Shown piece by piece: positions 6,307 to 7,802 of a stretch of 7,802 nucleotides of DNA. The stretch spans positions 1 to 7,802 of the forward strand of contig DKOG01000072.1 in assembly GCA_002469915.1 (NCBI GenBank), given 5' to 3'. Both the position numbers and the translations under genes were made by a program. A model generated the notes under the pieces. It made no database searches and had not been told where the DNA came from. It saw only the letters and a program-made list of their open reading frames with translations. This stretch comes from Bacteroidetes bacterium UBA7368 (GTDB lineage Bacteria; Bacteroidota; Rhodothermia; Rhodothermales; UBA10348). Positions within the stretch are counted from its first letter, which is position 1. The number at the start of each line of letters is the position of its first letter.

Positions 6307-7748
6307 GCAAAACAAACTATCACATGACGGCCGATGAATTTCGGAAGGCTGGGCGAGAGGTAGTAGACTGGATTGCTGATTATTACGAGTGGGTAGAGTC
6401 CCACCCCGTGGTACCTTCAGTTGCGCCAGGAGATATTAGGGCCTCGCTTCCCGAACACCCTCCGCAGTCGGGCGAGCCTTTCGCTTCGTTGATGACCGAT
6501 GTAGATAAGTTGATCATGCCGGGCATAACCCATTGGCAATCGCCTAATTTCTTCGCCTATTTTCCCAGTAATACCTCTTTTCCTTCGATACTCGGAGAAA
6601 TGATGGCTGCCGGAATGGGCGTACAGGGTATGGTTTGGAAAACGAGTCCGGCCTGTACGGAGCTGGAAACACACGTGCTCGACTGGATGGTCGAATTGCT
6701 TGGTTTGCCAGATCGGTTTTTGTCGCAAGGAGAGGGGGGTGGCGTTATTCAGGACACGGCTTCGAGCGCGGTTCTTTGTGCCCTGCTTGCCGCTCGCGAA
6801 CGCGCTACAGAAGGCCAATCTAACCAGCAGGGCATTCAGGACCGTAAACTCGTTGCCTATACCTCGAACCAGGCGCATTCCTCTGTTCAAAAGGCCGCTA
6901 GAATTGCTGGGATAGGAGATGAAAGTATTCGGCTTATTGGCGTAAATGCTGATTTTTCGATGGATGTGGATGCATTACGCGATGCGATTCAAACGGATCG
7001 AGAGAATGGTTTGAGGCCATTTTTCATTTCAGCTACCGTTGGAACGACCTCATCAATGGCGATGGATTCGCTAACTGAGATCGCCTCTGTACTGGACGAA
7101 TCGATCTGGTTACATGTAGATGCAGCCATGGCGGGTTCAGCTACGGTGTGCCCTGAGCACCGATCCATACACAACGGGTTGGAGCAAGCAGATAGCTACT
7201 GTTTTAACCCCCACAAGTGGCTGTTTACTAATTTTGATTGTAACTGTTTTTACGTGGCAGATCGATCTGCTCTGCTAGGCGCCCTCGCTATACTACCGGA
7301 ATACTTACGGACGGCCGAACATGATGCGGGCGCGATTGACTACCGCGATTGGCAGATTCCACTCGGGCGCCGCTTCAGGGCACTAAAACTCTGGTTTGTG
7401 CTTCGGCATTATGGCGCAGAAGGTCTTCAGGCTCACATTCGCCAGCACTTGGAACTGGCCGCTATGTTTGAACAATATGTTATGGAGTCCGACCATTTCG
7501 AGTTGATCATTCCAAGATCTCTCAATACTGTTTGCTTTGCTCATCGAGAAGGAAATGATTGGACTGAAGCTATTCTTGAGCAGGTGAACCGCTCGGGTAA
7601 AATGTATGTTAGTCACACGAAGTTGAATGATCGATATACCATCCGAATGGTCGTCGGCCAAAGAACAACTGAGGAAAGACATGTTAGAGGGGCATGGGAG
7701 TTGCTCGAAGAAGCTGCCATGCGGCTAAAGGAGAAAAACGATGCATAA
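6303..7748 (+). CDS. Aromatic-L-amino-acid decarboxylase-like group II PLP decarboxylase
   Basis: A 481-residue protein, almost exactly the length of animal DOPA decarboxylase and co-linear with it. The N-terminal segment MTADEFRKAGREVVDWIADYY (starts at 8) is the family's dimer-forming start. HWQSPNFFAYFPS (77-89) lines the substrate pocket. QAHSSV gives H192, the ring-stacking His; ATVGTT includes T246; HVDAAMAGSA has D273; and NPHKW carries the Schiff-base lysine K305. LPEYL provides Y334 in the mobile catalytic loop, which marks a decarboxylase rather than an aldehyde synthase. IDYRDWQIPLGRRFRALKLWFVLR (345-368) is strongly DDC-like. Candidate substrates are DOPA, tyrosine, tryptophan, phenylalanine or, in sister subgroups, cysteine sulfinate/cysteate. 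The frame is open upstream to an ATG at 6231, but the ATG at 6303 overlaps the dehydrogenase stop as ATGA and gives a family-like N-terminus, so it is chosen; the ATG at 6324 is also possible. No Shine-Dalgarno sequence is seen, consistent with reinitiation. Confidence 0.93.
   Translation: MSKTNYHMTADEFRKAGREVVDWIADYYEWVESHPVVPSVAPGDIRASLPEHPPQSGEPFASLMTDVDKLIMPGITHWQSPNFFAYFPSNTSFPSILGEMMAAGMGVQGMVWKTSPACTELETHVLDWMVELLGLPDRFLSQGEGGGVIQDTASSAVLCALLAARERATEGQSNQQGIQDRKLVAYTSNQAHSSVQKAARIAGIGDESIRLIGVNADFSMDVDALRDAIQTDRENGLRPFFISATVGTTSSMAMDSLTEIASVLDESIWLHVDAAMAGSATVCPEHRSIHNGLEQADSYCFNPHKWLFTNFDCNCFYVADRSALLGALAILPEYLRTAEHDAGAIDYRDWQIPLGRRFRALKLWFVLRHYGAEGLQAHIRQHLELAAMFEQYVMESDHFELIIPRSLNTVCFAHREGNDWTEAILEQVNRSGKMYVSHTKLNDRYTIRMVVGQRTTEERHVRGAWELLEEAAMRLKEKNDA
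7727..7733 (+). promoter_or_regulatory. Shine-Dalgarno sequence for the last gene
   Basis: AAAGGAG ends 7 bases before the ATG at 7741, a near-ideal ribosome binding site. It is the only clear Shine-Dalgarno sequence before any of the starts in the window, and it supports 7741 as a real start although that ATG lies within the preceding coding sequence. Confidence 0.6.
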
Positions 7749-7802
7749 GCGTGAACGCGTCGGGTTGTGGCTTGGGCCTATCCTGTTTGTGCTTTTTCTG
7801 AT
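7741..7802 (+). CDS. Probable SLC13/DASS-type anion transporter, N-terminus only
   Basis: Only the first 20 codons are present; the frame runs off the right edge. The start ATG overlaps the end of the decarboxylase by 8 bp in another frame and is preceded by a good Shine-Dalgarno sequence. The peptide has a short basic head (HKRER) followed by a hydrophobic segment containing GLWLGPILF, which resembles the first transmembrane helix of divalent anion:sodium symporters (SLC13/DASS: dicarboxylates, citrate, sulfate). With so little sequence, another inner-membrane transporter remains possible. Membership of the operon is well supported. If it is a DASS carrier, it would supply an organic anion to the enzymes encoded upstream. 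Confidence 0.55.
   Translation, partial: MHKRERVGLWLGPILFVLFL

Noticed and set aside
6417..6890. A 157-codon minus-strand ORF
   Set aside because: It is fully antisense to the conserved N-terminal half of the DDC-like decarboxylase, with low-complexity, Arg-rich content typical of shadow frames.

Overview
This 7.8 kb window is densely coding bacterial DNA of intermediate GC content. It holds six protein genes, of which the first and last are cut by the window edges. There are no RNA genes, insertion sequences or CRISPR arrays, and no gap longer than about 160 bp. The organism cannot be named from this sequence. The general absence of clear Shine-Dalgarno sequences, together with the protein families present, would suit a free-living, possibly marine, bacterium of the Bacteroidota/Balneolota/Rhodothermota area, but this is a low-confidence guess.

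Left part (1-2057): the C-terminal two thirds of a group II PLP-dependent decarboxylase of the tyrosine-decarboxylase type runs rightward. It overlaps by 14 bp, tail to tail, with a leftward gene for a metallo-beta-lactamase-fold hydrolase. A GC-rich hairpin just past the decarboxylase stop could terminate its transcription; it lies inside the last codons of the opposing hydrolase gene.

Middle (2058-2215): a 158 bp divergent intergenic region, with only weak promoter candidates in both directions.

Right part (2216 to the end): a tightly coupled rightward operon of a class V aminotransferase (serine/alanine-glyoxylate type), a 985-residue FAD plus Fe-S 2-hydroxyacid dehydrogenase (GlcD-GlcF-like fusion), an aromatic-L-amino-acid-decarboxylase-like enzyme, and the start of what looks like an SLC13/DASS-type anion transporter. 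The junctions overlap by 4, 4 and 8 bp. Read as chemistry, the operon could take up an organic anion, oxidise a 2-hydroxy acid to a 2-oxo acid, transaminate that to an amino acid and decarboxylate it to an amine. Alternatively, the first two genes may simply carry out glycolate to glyoxylate to glycine. The substrate is not visible in the sequence.

The most unusual non-protein signal is inside the dehydrogenase gene. A T6 run (5356-5361) is followed, after 8 bases, by a 42-nt near-perfect hairpin (5370-5411) with a -1-frame TAG in its loop. This resembles the dnaX-type layout for programmed -1 frameshifting and would yield a roughly 681-residue protein lacking the CCG domains.
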